Assembly (NCBI RefSeq): GCF_019075875.1
Contig: NZ_JAHOOZ010000001.1
Location: 4,402,001 to 4,466,000, forward strand
DNA: 64,000 nt
DNA from: Novosphingobium sp. G106
GTDB lineage: Bacteria > Pseudomonadota > Alphaproteobacteria > Sphingomonadales > Sphingomonadaceae
Reading direction: 5' to 3'
Shown: piece by piece, positions 1 through 13,398 of the stretch
Numbering within the stretch: position 1 is the stretch's first letter
Layout of the letters: the number at the start of each line of letters is the position of its first letter
Notes under the pieces: model-generated
What the model was told of the DNA's origin: nothing
What the model saw: only the letters and a program-made list of their open reading frames with translations
Databases searched by the model: none
Made by a program: the position numbers and the translations under genes

Positions 1-1086
<1,086 letters not shown>

Positions 1087-1305
1087 GTCGAGCAGTTAGG
1101 CGCGCGCGTGCTGGCTGTCCAGAGGGCTGGACGCTGGGTCCGGCCTGCTTTCCAGACCAATCCGAGGCGGCTCGTCGGTCCGCCGAAAGCACATGCTGCG
1201 GCATACTAACCAAGGTAACCTTTTTCTAGGACTTTTGCGTTAGAGAGCAGCTGTCGGAACGGAATTTCCTCGCTTCGGCGACGTTAATAAACGGTTTGCC
1301 GACGA

Positions 1306-1320
1306 TTGCGTTTAACGCAA
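1306..1320. promoter_or_regulatory. short palindrome, possible operator
   Basis: TTGCGTT-T-AACGCAA is a perfect 7-bp inverted repeat with one central base, in the spacer between the divergent guaA and small-peptide genes. It shares the TTGCG/CGCAA core with the larger inverted repeat at 1374-1405, so both may bind the same protein. A weak promoter-like pair (TTGCCC at 1336, 17 bases, CTATGT at 1359) lies between them. No regulator can be named from the sequence. Confidence 0.3.
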
Positions 1321-1373
1321 CATCTATTGTTGCCTTTGCCCGTGCGAAAATTACTAACCTATGTATGTTGCGC

Positions 1374-1405
1374 TTGCGAAACGGGGACCAATTCCCATTT
1401 CGCAA
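1374..1405 (+). promoter_or_regulatory. inverted repeat in leader of the 26-residue peptide gene
   Basis: Two 12-base arms (TTGCGAAACGGG and CCCATTTCGCAA, one mismatch) surround an 8-base loop. The element ends about 11 bases before a near-perfect Shine-Dalgarno sequence (AAAGGAGG, 1416-1423). Placement suits either a DNA operator or an RNA hairpin that gates translation. Whether it is transcribed depends on an unmapped start site. Confidence 0.4.
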
Positions 1406-1428
1406 ATGTGATTTTAAAGGAGGAAAAC

Positions 1429-1509
1429 ATGGAACGCATCTATCGTGCGCTCGGTCTCGCGGTTGCCCTTGGCACCAGCGGTCTGATGTTCGCTTTGACG
1501 CTGGCTTGA
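1429..1509 (+). CDS. 26-residue hydrophobic small protein
   Basis: An ATG at 1429 follows AAAGGAGG with ideal spacing and opens a 26-codon frame ending in TGA. The peptide has a basic start (MERIYR) and then one hydrophobic segment (about residues 8-26) that could span the membrane. It has no recognisable family. The Shine-Dalgarno sequence is among the strongest in the window, and the frame sits alone between a leader hairpin and a run of stem-loops ending in an intrinsic terminator, so it looks like a separate short transcript. It could be a small membrane protein, a leader peptide, or the coding part of a dual-function RNA. Confidence 0.5.
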   Translation: MERIYRALGLAVALGTSGLMFALTLA

Positions 1510-1526
1510 TGTCGGCGCATTCGGGC

Positions 1527-1595
1527 CGGCCTTGCGCCTGACGGCTGGATTTTCCAGACGCAGCGCAAGGCCGAGCCTCAGCCACTTAGAGTGGC
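1527..1595 (+). ncRNA. structured RNA segment downstream of the small peptide
   Basis: CGGCCTTGCGC (1527-1537) pairs perfectly with GCGCAAGGCCG (1563-1573). The enclosed loop holds a further CTGG/CCAG hairpin. A separate stem GCCACT-TAG-AGTGGC lies at 1581-1595, just before the terminator. Such dense perfect pairing in about 70 bases without coding potential suggests a folded 3' UTR or small RNA. No Rfam family is recognised. Confidence 0.4.
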
Positions 1596-1601
1596 AGCAG
1601 T

Positions 1602-4210
<2,609 letters not shown>

Positions 4211-4268
4211 TTTCGGTTCGGCGGCGAAGTCTTATGGCTGTCATATTCGCACTTCAGGAATTGCGGGC

Positions 4269-6048
4269 ATGATCCGTCGCCTCACCGCTGTCCTCGCCTC
4301 GATCTTGCTTGTCTCGGCTTGCGCCGCACCGATGGTCTCGCGGCCTGGTGGTGCGGCTGCAAGCGAACCCGTTACCGTCGGCATCATCGCGATCAACGAT
4401 TTTCACGGCGCGCTCGAGCCGCCCAAGCAGTCCGTCTTCGTGCCGACGGGCAAGGGGCCCACACCGACCGATCCTTCGGGCACAGTCGGCGTGCCGGCGG
4501 GCGGGGCGGCCTGGCTGGCTTCGGCGATTGATTCCATCCGGGCCAAATATCCGAACCACGTGACCGTCTCCGCCGGCGACATGATCAGCGCTTCGCAATT
4601 CGCCTCATCGCTCTATCTCGATGAGCCGGCGATCGGTGTGATGAACCGCATCGGCGTCGACTTCAACGCCGTTGGCAACCACGAGTTCGACCGCGGTCCG
4701 GCCGAGCTGCTGCGCATGCAGAACGGCGGCTGCGAGAAGAACACCGTGCGCGAACCTTGCCAGCTCGAGCAGTTCAAGGGAGCAACGTTTCGCTACCTTG
4801 CCGCGAGCACGCTGACCGCGGACGGCAAGACGCTGTTCCCCCCCGACCGGTCTTAAGAGCTTCGGCGAAGGCGCGCGCAAGGTGACGATCGGCTTCATCG
4901 GCCTGACGCTGAAAGGGACGCCCGACCTGGTCTCGCACGATCGCATTGCCGGCCTGACTTTCGCCGACGAGGCGGACACGATCAATGCCGCGGTGCCCGC
5001 GCTCAAGGCGCAGGGCACCGACGCGGTTGTCGTGTTGATCCACCAGGGCGGCAAGACCGATGAATTCTCTAACGTCAGCGGCTGCCAGAACCTGAAGGGC
5101 GAGATCGCCGGCATTCTCGACCGGCTCGACACGCGCGTCGACGTCGTCGTTTCTGGCCATACGCATTGGCCCTATGTCTGCGACTACGCCAAGATGAACC
5201 CGGCCAAGCCCTTTCTGCTGACCAGCGCCGGGGTCTATGGCGAGCTGGTGACCGACATCACACTGTCGATCGATCCGGCGACGCATCGCGTGGTCGGCAA
5301 GCGCGCGACCAATGTCGTCGTCCAGTCGCAACCCTACACCGCCTCGCGCGGACCCGTGCCCAACAACGATGTCGTGCCGCGCTTCGAGCCTCGCGCCGAC
5401 ATCAGTGCCTATGTCGGTCGCTACGTCGAGGCGGCGAAAGCGTTTTCCGAGCGGCCGATCGGCAAGCTGAGCGGCCCCTCGCAGCGCCGCGAGATCGGCA
5501 ATGTCGACTATGGCGGCCCGGCGGGCAACCTGATCGCCGATGCCCAGCTCGCCGCAACCAAGAGCGCCGGCGCACAGATCTCGTTTATGAACCCCTTCGG
5601 CATCCGCGCGCCAATCGTACCCAGCGCCGACGGCAGTGTGACCTTCGGCATGATCTACCAGACGCAACCGTTCAACAATGACCTCGTCACCTTCACGCTA
5701 AGCGGGGCCGAGTTGAAAGCCGTGCTGGAGCAGAGCTTCGCCGATTCCGGCCCCGAGCAGTTCCTGACGCCTTCGGCTGGCTTCAGCTATACGGTGGACC
5801 GTCAGGCCCCTGCCGGATCGCGGGTATCGGCCATGTCGCTGAACGGGACGCCGGTCGATCCGGCAACCGACTATCGCGTAACCGTCAGCACGTTCCTGGC
5901 CAACGGCGGCGACGGCTTCAGCGCTTTCGACAAGCAGCGCAATGTCGTGCTCGGTCCGACCGACATCGACGCGCTGGAGGCCTGGATCAAGGCAGTTCCG
6001 GTCCGCCAGGTGCCGACCGAATCGCGCGTGTTCGAAGCCAAGCGCTAG
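4269..6048 (+). pseudogene. bifunctional metallophosphatase/5'-nucleotidase lipoprotein, frameshifted as read
   Basis: Exported nucleotidase of the UshA/5'-nucleotidase family, which cleaves extracytoplasmic nucleotides for salvage. A lipoprotein signal (lipobox LVSAC, Cys at 18) precedes the metallophosphatase domain, with INDFHGALEP, VSAGDMISAS, GNHEFDRG and, after the break, SGHTHWP. The C-terminal substrate domain includes NLIADAQL, NPFGIRAP and NGGDGFSAF. The frame ends at TAA after a run of seven C (4838-4844). With six C it continues as FPPTGLKSFGEG directly into the second half (apparent frame from 4882), restoring one protein of about 592 residues. A sequencing or assembly error is more likely than true loss, because both halves are perfectly conserved. 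Confidence 0.85.
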
Positions 6049-7094
6049 AAGCCGGCACCCTCCGGCCAGCCGGACGCGGTGAGGCCCATGACCTTGAACA
6101 GCGCGCCCATCTGCTCGGGATCGACGAGCCGATCGCGCGCCACGGCAACCGCTTCCGCCCGCGCGGGCACCGCGCGCGCCAGCGCCTCGGCCCGTGCATC
6201 GATCCCGAGTGCCCGCAACCAGACGCCTTGCTCTGCGATGCCGAGCCGTCGCGCGCCGTGGCTCTTGGCAACTTCCGCCAAGGTCGCGAAATCGACGAGC
6301 GCGGTTAGGTCCGCCTCGCCGGGATCGGCGAAGGGATCGACCTTCCGGTGCGCGCGCACAGCCTGCAGTGTCGAGCCGGTGCGGAATTCGGCATGGCCAT
6401 AGTCGATGAACAACGCCGCTCCGCCCTGCGCGGCCAGCCTTTGCGAAACCTCGCCGACCACCGTCGCAGCGCCGGGGCAGGTCTCGATGATCGTGCCTGG
6501 CGCGGCATCGCGCAGTGTCTCGGGCAACGCCGCGTCCATGGGCCGGTCGCCGATCATTGGACGGAACCTGCCGTCCTCGCAGCCGACCATCCGCTCGCGC
6601 CAGCCGGCTTCGGCACGGACGAGCTGTCGCACCGGCAGCGCATCGAGGAATTCGTTGGCGACGAGCAGAATCGGCGCGTTCTCGGGCAGGCTCGACAGGT
6701 CGGCATGCCACTGTGCAGTGGGCACGGCCTGCGACTGGAGAGCACGCAGCGCCGGCGATCCCTCGACGAAATGGACTTGCGGCACGAGGCCTGCCTTGCC
6801 CGCCGCGCGCAGCGCATCACGCGCCAGCGTGCCGCGGCCCGGACCCAGTTCGACGTAGTGGACGGGTTCCGGCCTACCGGCGCGGCTCCAGATGTCGGCA
6901 AGCCACAGGCCGATCAGTTCCCCGAACATCTGGCTGATCTCGGGCGCGGTGACAAAGTCGCCCGTGGCGCCGAGCGGGTCGCGCGCCGCATAGTAGCGGG
7001 CGTTGGCCTCGCCCATATACTGCATGACGCTGATCGGACCGAAATTTGCGATGAGTCTGGCAAAGACTGCCGACAGCGTCTCCTGCGCGCTCAT
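6045..7094 (-). CDS. class I SAM-dependent methyltransferase, MidA/NDUFAF7 family (DUF185)
   Basis: Homologue of mitochondrial NDUFAF7/MidA, which methylates an arginine of a complex I subunit during assembly; the bacterial target is unproven. The 349-residue length is normal for the family. Recognisable parts are DPLGATGDFVTAPEISQMFG near residue 40, the SAM-binding VELGPGRGTLARD near residue 80, and ANEFLDALPV. It begins 10 bases after lgt ends, so the two form a leftward pair. Its TAG stop and that of the convergent nucleotidase share the palindrome CTAG (6045-6048). Confidence 0.88.
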   Translation of the reverse strand: MSAQETLSAVFARLIANFGPISVMQYMGEANARYYAARDPLGATGDFVTAPEISQMFGELIGLWLADIWSRAGRPEPVHYVELGPGRGTLARDALRAAGKAGLVPQVHFVEGSPALRALQSQAVPTAQWHADLSSLPENAPILLVANEFLDALPVRQLVRAEAGWRERMVGCEDGRFRPMIGDRPMDAALPETLRDAAPGTIIETCPGAATVVGEVSQRLAAQGGAALFIDYGHAEFRTGSTLQAVRAHRKVDPFADPGEADLTALVDFATLAEVAKSHGARRLGIAEQGVWLRALGIDARAEALARAVPARAEAVAVARDRLVDPEQMGALFKVMGLTASGWPEGAGF

Positions 7095-7104
7095 GCCGGC
7101 CCCC

Positions 7105-7962
7105 TCACGCTGGAGCAGCGATATCCGCCCCGAGCGGTCGCCGCGTCAGCGCCCGCACAAGGAAGAACAGGCCGATGAGGATCATCGGCACGGTCAGCCA
7201 CTGGCCCATCGAGAAACCGGTGCGCAGAGCGAACTCCTGCAGCTGCTGGTCAGGCTCGCGGAAATATTCGACCGTGAAGCGCGCCAGGCCGTAGCCGAGC
7301 GTGAACAGGCCCACGAGCAGGCCCGGCCGCCAGCGCGCCCGCGTCTTCCAGAACAGCGTGAGCAGGACGACCATCAGCACCAGCCCCTCGAGCCCGGCCT
7401 CGTAAAGCTGGCTCGGATGACGCGGCAGCGGGCCGCCATCGGGGAAGACCATCGCCCAGGGCACGCCCTCGGTCACGCGGCCCCAGAGCTCTCCATTCAC
7501 GAAATTGGCGAGCCGGCCGAAGAACAGGCCGAAGGGCACGCAAACCGCGATGTAGTCGGCGACGCGCAGGAAATCGAGCTTGCCGCGCCACGAGACCCAG
7601 GCGATGGCCAGCACCGTGCCGATCAGGCCGCCGTGGAAGCTCATCCCGCCGTTCCACAGCTTGAGCAGCTCGGTCGGGTGCGCCCACAGCTCGGGCGCGT
7701 AGAAGGTCGCATAGCCGAGACGGCCGCCGAGGATGATGCCGAGCGTGCAGTAGAAGAAAAGATCGTCGGCGTGGCGCTGCGCCATCGGCGCGCCCGGCGC
7801 TCGAAGCATGCGCGTCAGGTGCCAGTAGCCAAGGACGATGCCTGCGAGATAGGCCAGCGAATACCAGCGGAGCGTGAAGAAGTGGAGGTCGATGCCCCGG
7901 GTCAGCCCAAGATCGACCCACTGAATCGGCGCGTTTGCGGCGGCAACAAGCAAGGACAACAA
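7105..7962 (-). CDS. lgt: prolipoprotein diacylglyceryl transferase
   Basis: Inner-membrane enzyme that moves diacylglycerol from phosphatidylglycerol to the lipobox Cys of prolipoproteins, the first step of lipoprotein maturation. The 285-residue protein is very hydrophobic and carries the Lgt signature around [14 protein letters not shown] (near residue 145), the HGG motif MSFHGGLIG, and the C-terminal [11 protein letters not shown]. lspA (second step) is at 16787 in a different operon. It is divergent from the acyl-CoA synthetase gene, with about 120 bases between. Confidence 0.95.
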   Translation of the reverse strand: MLSLLVAAANAPIQWVDLGLTRGIDLHFFTLRWYSLAYLAGIVLGYWHLTRMLRAPGAPMAQRHADDLFFYCTLGIILGGRLGYATFYAPELWAHPTELLKLWNGGMSFHGGLIGTVLAIAWVSWRGKLDFLRVADYIAVCVPFGLFFGRLANFVNGELWGRVTEGVPWAMVFPDGGPLPRHPSQLYEAGLEGLVLMVVLLTLFWKTRARWRPGLLVGLFTLGYGLARFTVEYFREPDQQLQEFALRTGFSMGQWLTVPMILIGLFFLVRALTRRPLGADIAAPA

Positions 7963-8084
7963 ACGATTAACCCCATCGCGGTATAGCTGCCAGGCAGCGT
8001 TCTGGCGGTGCCTTCTTGCATAGCGGCAGCCGCTGCGGAACCCGGCAATTGGCCGGTGCGGGGCCAGGGGTGGAAAAGCAGTCT

Positions 8085-9785
8085 ATGCCGAGCGAACTCG
8101 ACAGGCGACTGGCGTCTACCGTGAAGCGTCTCATCGCGCGGGGCACTCCGTTCGAAATCGGCTCGATCGAGCGCGGCGGCGTCAAGCTGCCGTTCTATAG
8201 CCGCGCGCCGAAAACGCTGCCCGCGCTGTTCGACTTGTTCTGCGCCGAGCACGGCGATGCCGAATTCCTCGTCGACGGCACGGTCCGGCTGAGTTTCGCG
8301 CAGACCCATGCCCTGGCGCGCCGTGTCGCGGCCGGGCTGGTGACCCGGCATGGCGTCCGCCGCGGCGACCGCGTCGCCATCGCCGCGCGCAACTCGGCCA
8401 ACTGGATCGTCGCTTACATGGGCGTCCTGATGGCGGGCGGCTGCGCCACGCTGCTCAACGGCTGGTGGTCCGGCGAGGAACTCGCGGGCGGTATCGCCCT
8501 GCCTGATTGCACGCTGGTGCTGGCCGATCCGCCGCGCGCGCAGCGGCTGGCCCGCGTCCCGCTTTCGGCGCGGGTCGTCCTGTTCGACCATGGCGAGCCC
8601 GAGCATGGCCTCGCCCAGCTGCTGGGCGCCGATGACGACCAATGGCGTCTGCCCGAGCTCGCCGGCGACGACCTCGCCACCATCATGTTTACCTCGGGCT
8701 CGACCGGCACGGCAAAGGGCGCCGTTTCCGATCACCGGGCCGTGGTCCAGGCGACCTGCAACTTCGCGGTGCAGAGCCTGGCCGCATTGATCGCCGATGC
8801 TCCGGACGGCGAACTGCCGCCGCCGCAATCCACGCTGGTCAGCGTCCCGCTGTTCCATGTCACCGGCAAGATCGCCCTGTTCCTGCAGAGCTTCGTCACC
8901 GGCCGCCGCCTCGTCATCATGCCGAAATGGGATGCGCGCGAGGCAATGCGCCTGATCGAGCGCGAACGGATCACCTTCTTCGCCGGCGTGCCGCTGATGA
9001 GCTTCGAGATCGCCACTCATCCGGCGCGTGCGCACTACGACCTGTCGAGCTGCGCGAGCTTCGCTGCCGGGGGAGCCGCGCGCCCTGCCGAGCACGTCGC
9101 TGAACTCCGCAAAGCCCTGCCCGGCGCGGCGCTATTCATGGGCTACGGCCTGACCGAGACCAACTGCACCGGCTGCACCAATTTTGCCGCCAACTACATC
9201 GCCAAGCCCGAGAGCACCGGCCCCGCCAGCGCTCCGTTGGTCGAAATCGCCGTGCTCGGGTCCGATGGCGAGGCTCTGCCCGCCGGCCTGCGCGGCGAGA
9301 TCGCCGTGCGTTCGGTCTGCAACTTCCGCGGCTACTGGGGCAATTCGCTCGAGACTGCGGCAGTGCTGCGGGCCGACGGTTTCTTCCTCACCGGTGATCT
9401 CGGCTACATGGACGAGGCAGGCTACCTCTTCGTGGTCGACCGCAAGAAGGACATCATCATTCGCGGCGGCGAAAACATCGCCAGTGCCGAAGTCGAACAG
9501 GCTATCTACGCGCATCCCGGGATCGCCGAAGCCAGCGTCTTCGGACTGCCGCACGAGCGCTACGGCGAAGTGCCGGTCGCGGTCTATTCGATCAAGGACG
9601 GCCACCGCCTGAGCGAGGAGGAACTGCTCCGCCATCTCGCCACGCGCATCGCCGCGTTCAAGGTTCCGGTGCGCCTTTGGTGCGAGGACAGCGCGCTGCC
9701 GCGGCTTGGAACAGAGAAGATCGACAAGCGAACGTTGAAAGCCCGCTATTCGCAAGCCTGGGAAGCCGCTAAAGGCGCTCTATGA
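8085..9785 (+). CDS. AMP-forming acyl-CoA synthetase (class I adenylate-forming enzyme)
   Basis: Activates a carboxylic acid as acyl-AMP and then acyl-CoA; the substrate cannot be told from sequence. Motifs in order are the P-loop FTSGSTGTAKGA (A3), YGLTETN (A5), GDLGYMDEAGY (A7), DRKKDIIIRGGENI (A8) and the catalytic Lys in GTEKIDKRTLK (A10), so it should be active. The length is 566 residues. ATG 8085 is chosen; an in-frame GTG at 8070 after GGGCCAGGGG is an alternative. Its stop overlaps the glnD start (ATGA), so the two are translationally coupled, an odd pairing of fatty-acid activation with nitrogen control. Confidence 0.88.
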   Translation: MPSELDRRLASTVKRLIARGTPFEIGSIERGGVKLPFYSRAPKTLPALFDLFCAEHGDAEFLVDGTVRLSFAQTHALARRVAAGLVTRHGVRRGDRVAIAARNSANWIVAYMGVLMAGGCATLLNGWWSGEELAGGIALPDCTLVLADPPRAQRLARVPLSARVVLFDHGEPEHGLAQLLGADDDQWRLPELAGDDLATIMFTSGSTGTAKGAVSDHRAVVQATCNFAVQSLAALIADAPDGELPPPQSTLVSVPLFHVTGKIALFLQSFVTGRRLVIMPKWDAREAMRLIERERITFFAGVPLMSFEIATHPARAHYDLSSCASFAAGGAARPAEHVAELRKALPGAALFMGYGLTETNCTGCTNFAANYIAKPESTGPASAPLVEIAVLGSDGEALPAGLRGEIAVRSVCNFRGYWGNSLETAAVLRADGFFLTGDLGYMDEAGYLFVVDRKKDIIIRGGENIASAEVEQAIYAHPGIAEASVFGLPHERYGEVPVAVYSIKDGHRLSEEELLRHLATRIAAFKVPVRLWCEDSALPRLGTEKIDKRTLKARYSQAWEAAKGAL

Positions 9786-12532
9786 GCGCATCGCGCATAC
9801 CGAACCAGCGCGCCATCATCGATCGGCGCATTCTCACCGAAGCGATTGCCGAGGCCGTCCAGGCCAAGGGCAGCGGCGGCGCGGCGCGCCCACAGGTCGT
9901 CGAGCTGCTGCGCGGCGCCCTTGCCCAGGGCCGCAAGGAGATCAGCCGCCGCCTGGCCGACAAGCCCTCGGCCGGCCACGACGTCGCAGAGGCGCAGGCC
10001 TTCCTCATCGACCAGATCGTGCGGGTCATCCACGACCATGTCGTCGGCGACGTCTACCGTGCCAGCAACCGGTCCTCGGGCGAGCGGCTGACGATCATGG
10101 CGGTTGGCGGCTACGGCCGCGGCGAAATGGCGCCCCATTCGGACCTCGACATCGCCTTCCTCACACCGATCAAGGCCACATCCTGGTGCGAGCAGGTGAT
10201 CGAGGCGATGCTCTATTTCCTTTGGGATCTGGGCCTCAAGGTCGGCCATTCGAGCCGCTCGCTGAACGAGATGGTGCGGATGTGCCGCGCCGACCTCACG
10301 ATCCGCACGGCCCTGCTCGAAGGGCGCTATGTCTGGGGCGACCAGCCGCTCTACGAGGAAGCCCGCAAGCGCTTCTGGGCCGAAGTCGTCGCCGGGACCG
10401 AGCGCCAGTTCGTCTCCGAGAAGCTCGCCGAGCGCAACGACCGGCACAAGAAGCTGGGTGACAGCCGCTATGTCGTCGAACCCAACGTCAAAGAGGGCAA
10501 GGGCGGCCTGCGCGACCTCCACACGCTTTACTGGATCGGCAAGTACATCCACAAGGTGCGCGACGTCAGCGAACTCGTCACGGTGGGCCTGCTGAGCCAG
10601 GACGAATACCGGGCCTTTCGCCGCGCCGAGAGCTTCTTCTGGGCGGTCCGCTGCCACCTCCACACGATCACCAACCGCGCCGAGGATCGCTTGACCTTCG
10701 ACTTGCAGCGCGAGGTGGCGGAGCGGATGAATTTCTCCGACCGCCCCGGCAAGAGCCCGGTCGAGCGGTTCATGCAGTACTTCTTCCTTCAGGCGAAAGT
10801 CGTCGGCAACCTGACCGGGCTGTTCCTGGCCCAGCTCGACGAGCAGTTCGCCAAGGCGCCGCGCGGCCTGCTGGCGGGCTTCCGCGCTCGCGCCCGCACG
10901 CTCAAGGGCTATCGGATCTTCGGCGGCAAGATCCAGGCCCAGGGTGACGACTGGTTCGAGAACGACCCCGTGCGCCTGCTCGAGATCTTCACGATCGCCG
11001 ACAGCGAAGGGCTGGAAATCCATCCGGAGACGATGCGCTTGATCGCCCGCGACGCGCGGCTGATCAACGGCGAGGTGCGCAGGAACGCGCGCGCCAACGC
11101 ACTGTTCCTCGACCTGCTGACCAGCCGCAACAATGCCGAGATGGTGCTGCGTTGGCTCAACGAAGCGGGCGTATTCGGGCGCTTCATCCCCGACTTCGGC
11201 CGGGTCAACGCGCAGATGCAGTTCGACATGTACCATCACTACACGGTCGACGAGCACACGATCCGCGCCATCGGCCTGGTCGCCAAGATCGAGAAGGGCG
11301 AGCTCAAGGGCGATCATCCGCTGGCGCACGGGATCATTCACAAGATCCAGTCGCGCCGCGCGCTCTACTGCGCGGTGCTGCTGCACGACATTGCCAAGGG
11401 CCGTGGCGGCGATCATTCGGTGCTTGGCGCCGAGATCGCGATGCGACTTTGCCCGCGGCTCGGGCTGAGCGAGGACGAGACCGAGCTTGTCGCCTGGCTG
11501 GTTCGTCAGCATCTGCTGCTGAGCGCAACCGCGCAGAAGCGCGACCTGTCCGATGCCAAGACGATCGCCGATTTCGTCGAGCAGGTGCAGTCGATCGAGC
11601 GGCTACGCCAGCTCACCTTGCTGACTATCGTCGATATCCGCGCGGTCGGCCCCGGGACCTGGAACAGCTGGAAGCGCCAGCTGATCGCCGAGCTCTATGG
11701 TGCGGCCGAGGAACGCCTGCGCCTGGGTCATGCGCTGCACGGCCGCCCGGAACGCGTCGCCGCCAAGAAGGACCGCGTCGCCGAGCGGCTGGGCAAGGCC
11801 AAGAAGCTGGTTGAGACTGCGGGTTCGCAGCTCGGCGACGCCTACTGGATCGCCGAGCCCGAAGACATCATCGCGATGAACCTGGCGCAGCTCGAAGCTG
11901 CCGACGGCGCGCCGTTGTCGATCGCCACCGAATATTACGCGGCGCGCGGCGCGACGCTGGTGACCGTGGTCGCAGCCGACCATCCGGGCCTGTTCTACCG
12001 CATCGCCGGCGGCATCCACCTTGCCGGCGGCAACATCATCGACGCGCGCATCCATACGGCGCGCAACGGCATGGCGGTCGACAACTTCCTCATCCAGGAC
12101 CCGATCGGCCGGCCGTTCATGGAGGACAGCCAGCTCGCCCGGCTCAAGTCGAACATCGAGGATGCCCTGGCCAACCGGGTTAAGCTGGTGCCGCAGCTCG
12201 CTGCCCGCCCGCTTGCCCGGCCGCGCGCCGATGCCTTCGAAGTCCGCCCGCGCGTCGAGTTCGACAACAAGGCCTCGAACCGCTTCACCGTGGTCGAAAT
12301 CAACGCCCGCGACCGCCCGGCGCTGCTCAACCGCCTCGCCCGCGCGCTGTTCGAAGCGCGGCTGATGGTTCATTCGGCGCACATCGCAACCTATGGCGAG
12401 CGCGCCGCCGACACCTTCTACGTCACCGACCTGCTCGGCGAGAAGATCGACGCGCCCGTGCGGTTGAAGGCCGTCGAGAAACGCCTGCTCGAAGCCGCGA
12501 GCGAGGATGTCGTGGAAGTCGAGGCGGCCTGA
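9782..12532 (+). CDS. glnD: bifunctional [protein-PII] uridylyltransferase/uridylyl-removing enzyme
   Basis: Cytosolic nitrogen sensor that uridylylates PII proteins when glutamine is low and removes UMP when glutamine is high. The 916-residue protein has the complete domain order: a nucleotidyltransferase domain with GGYGRGEMAPHSDLD near residue 107, the GlnD linker, an HD hydrolase domain with LLHDIAKGRGGDHS near residue 533, and two C-terminal ACT domains (about 725-800 and 835-905) for glutamine sensing. The start ATG overlaps the stop of the acyl-CoA synthetase gene by four bases. Confidence 0.97.
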   Translation: MSASRIPNQRAIIDRRILTEAIAEAVQAKGSGGAARPQVVELLRGALAQGRKEISRRLADKPSAGHDVAEAQAFLIDQIVRVIHDHVVGDVYRASNRSSGERLTIMAVGGYGRGEMAPHSDLDIAFLTPIKATSWCEQVIEAMLYFLWDLGLKVGHSSRSLNEMVRMCRADLTIRTALLEGRYVWGDQPLYEEARKRFWAEVVAGTERQFVSEKLAERNDRHKKLGDSRYVVEPNVKEGKGGLRDLHTLYWIGKYIHKVRDVSELVTVGLLSQDEYRAFRRAESFFWAVRCHLHTITNRAEDRLTFDLQREVAERMNFSDRPGKSPVERFMQYFFLQAKVVGNLTGLFLAQLDEQFAKAPRGLLAGFRARARTLKGYRIFGGKIQAQGDDWFENDPVRLLEIFTIADSEGLEIHPETMRLIARDARLINGEVRRNARANALFLDLLTSRNNAEMVLRWLNEAGVFGRFIPDFGRVNAQMQFDMYHHYTVDEHTIRAIGLVAKIEKGELKGDHPLAHGIIHKIQSRRALYCAVLLHDIAKGRGGDHSVLGAEIAMRLCPRLGLSEDETELVAWLVRQHLLLSATAQKRDLSDAKTIADFVEQVQSIERLRQLTLLTIVDIRAVGPGTWNSWKRQLIAELYGAAEERLRLGHALHGRPERVAAKKDRVAERLGKAKKLVETAGSQLGDAYWIAEPEDIIAMNLAQLEAADGAPLSIATEYYAARGATLVTVVAADHPGLFYRIAGGIHLAGGNIIDARIHTARNGMAVDNFLIQDPIGRPFMEDSQLARLKSNIEDALANRVKLVPQLAARPLARPRADAFEVRPRVEFDNKASNRFTVVEINARDRPALLNRLARALFEARLMVHSAHIATYGERAADTFYVTDLLGEKIDAPVRLKAVEKRLLEAASEDVVEVEAA

Positions 12533-12592
12533 CGGTCTGGCGAATGGCGCCTCATTGTTGCGACCGCATGGGAAACGCGGCAGACTCCGGGC

Positions 12593-13015
12593 ATGGGTGA
12601 CGCGGCAGGACAGACCATTCGCATCGCCGCCGCGCTGATCGATGATGATCTCGGGCGGTTGCTGCTGGTCCGGAAAGCCGGGACGACCAGCTTCATGCAG
12701 GCAGGGGGCAAAATCGAAGCCGGCGAGAATGCCTGGGCGGCGCTTCGCCGCGAATTGCTCGAAGAGATCGGCCTCGATCTGTCCGACCATGAGGAGCGCT
12801 ACCTCGGCCGCTTCTGCGCCGCGGCGGCAAACGAAACGGGCTGCGTAGTCGAGGCTCAGCTATTCCACGTGCGGACGCTGCATGTGCCCATGACCGCAGC
12901 CGAAATCGCAGAAGCGGTCTGGGTTCATCCGGCCGAGGCGGCCAACCTCGCTCTCGCCCCGCTGACGCGGGATTGGGTCCTGCCGCTGGCTGCCGGCATT
13001 GCGAGCCGCCGCTAG
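12593..13015 (+). CDS. NUDIX hydrolase
   Basis: A 140-residue single-domain NUDIX protein, expected to hydrolyse a nucleoside diphosphate linked to another group; the substrate is unknown. The NUDIX box is intact from GGKIEAGE to RELLEEIGLD (about residues 40-63), with the metal-binding REXXEE core. It lies 60 bases after glnD and could be cotranscribed. Confidence 0.88.
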   Translation: MGDAAGQTIRIAAALIDDDLGRLLLVRKAGTTSFMQAGGKIEAGENAWAALRRELLEEIGLDLSDHEERYLGRFCAAAANETGCVVEAQLFHVRTLHVPMTAAEIAEAVWVHPAEAANLALAPLTRDWVLPLAAGIASRR

Positions 13016-13042
13016 GCAACAAATGCGCTGCTGGCGCATGTA

Positions 13043-13130
13043 GGTGACACATGTGTCACCCGGTCACCCCTCCGCTCTCTTGAAATATCACTATTTACCA
13101 ATATCTTGTTGGCGGAGGGGCAGGGTGACA
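13043..13130. repeat. nested palindromes in the NUDIX-rlmJ spacer
   Basis: The 383-base gap 13016-13398 has no credible gene. It begins with an 18-bp perfect palindrome (GGTGACACATGTGTCACC, 13043-13060). CCCCTCCGC (13067-13075) then pairs with GCGGAGGGG (13112-13120), and TGTCACCC (13054-13061) pairs with GGGTGACA (13123-13130), enclosing an AT-rich core. The layout resembles a mobile or dispersed intergenic repeat, or a protein-binding array built on GTGACA boxes. From 13131 to 13398 nothing further is recognised. Confidence 0.5.
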
Positions 13131-13398
13131 CTTTTCCAACCTATTCCGTATTCGTGATGTCAAAGAGCGTGGGTGCAACACCGCGCAGGCATAATGACGG
13201 CTCAGGGTGAAGTAGGAAAATGGTTTGGCTTCTTGTGCTCATAGCCGACGTTCGAGGGTCCAGTTCCATTCCCTGCAACCGGTCTTTGGTTCATGAAGTT
13301 GGGGAACGGGTAATGCGCTAGGTTCCGCGACTAAACCCTCGTTCTCGGCTTGGGCCTGCAATGCGTAGTCCCGCTGAAGGGCGAAATGAGGGCTTACT

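Noticed and set aside
1226..1585. A 119-codon minus-strand frame across the guaA-gyrB spacer
   Set aside because: It runs antisense through the stem-loops, small peptide and ribosome site, has no ribosome site of its own and no recognisable domain.
13043..13130. CRISPR array
   Set aside because: Repeats are inverted, not direct, with no regular spacers and no cas genes.
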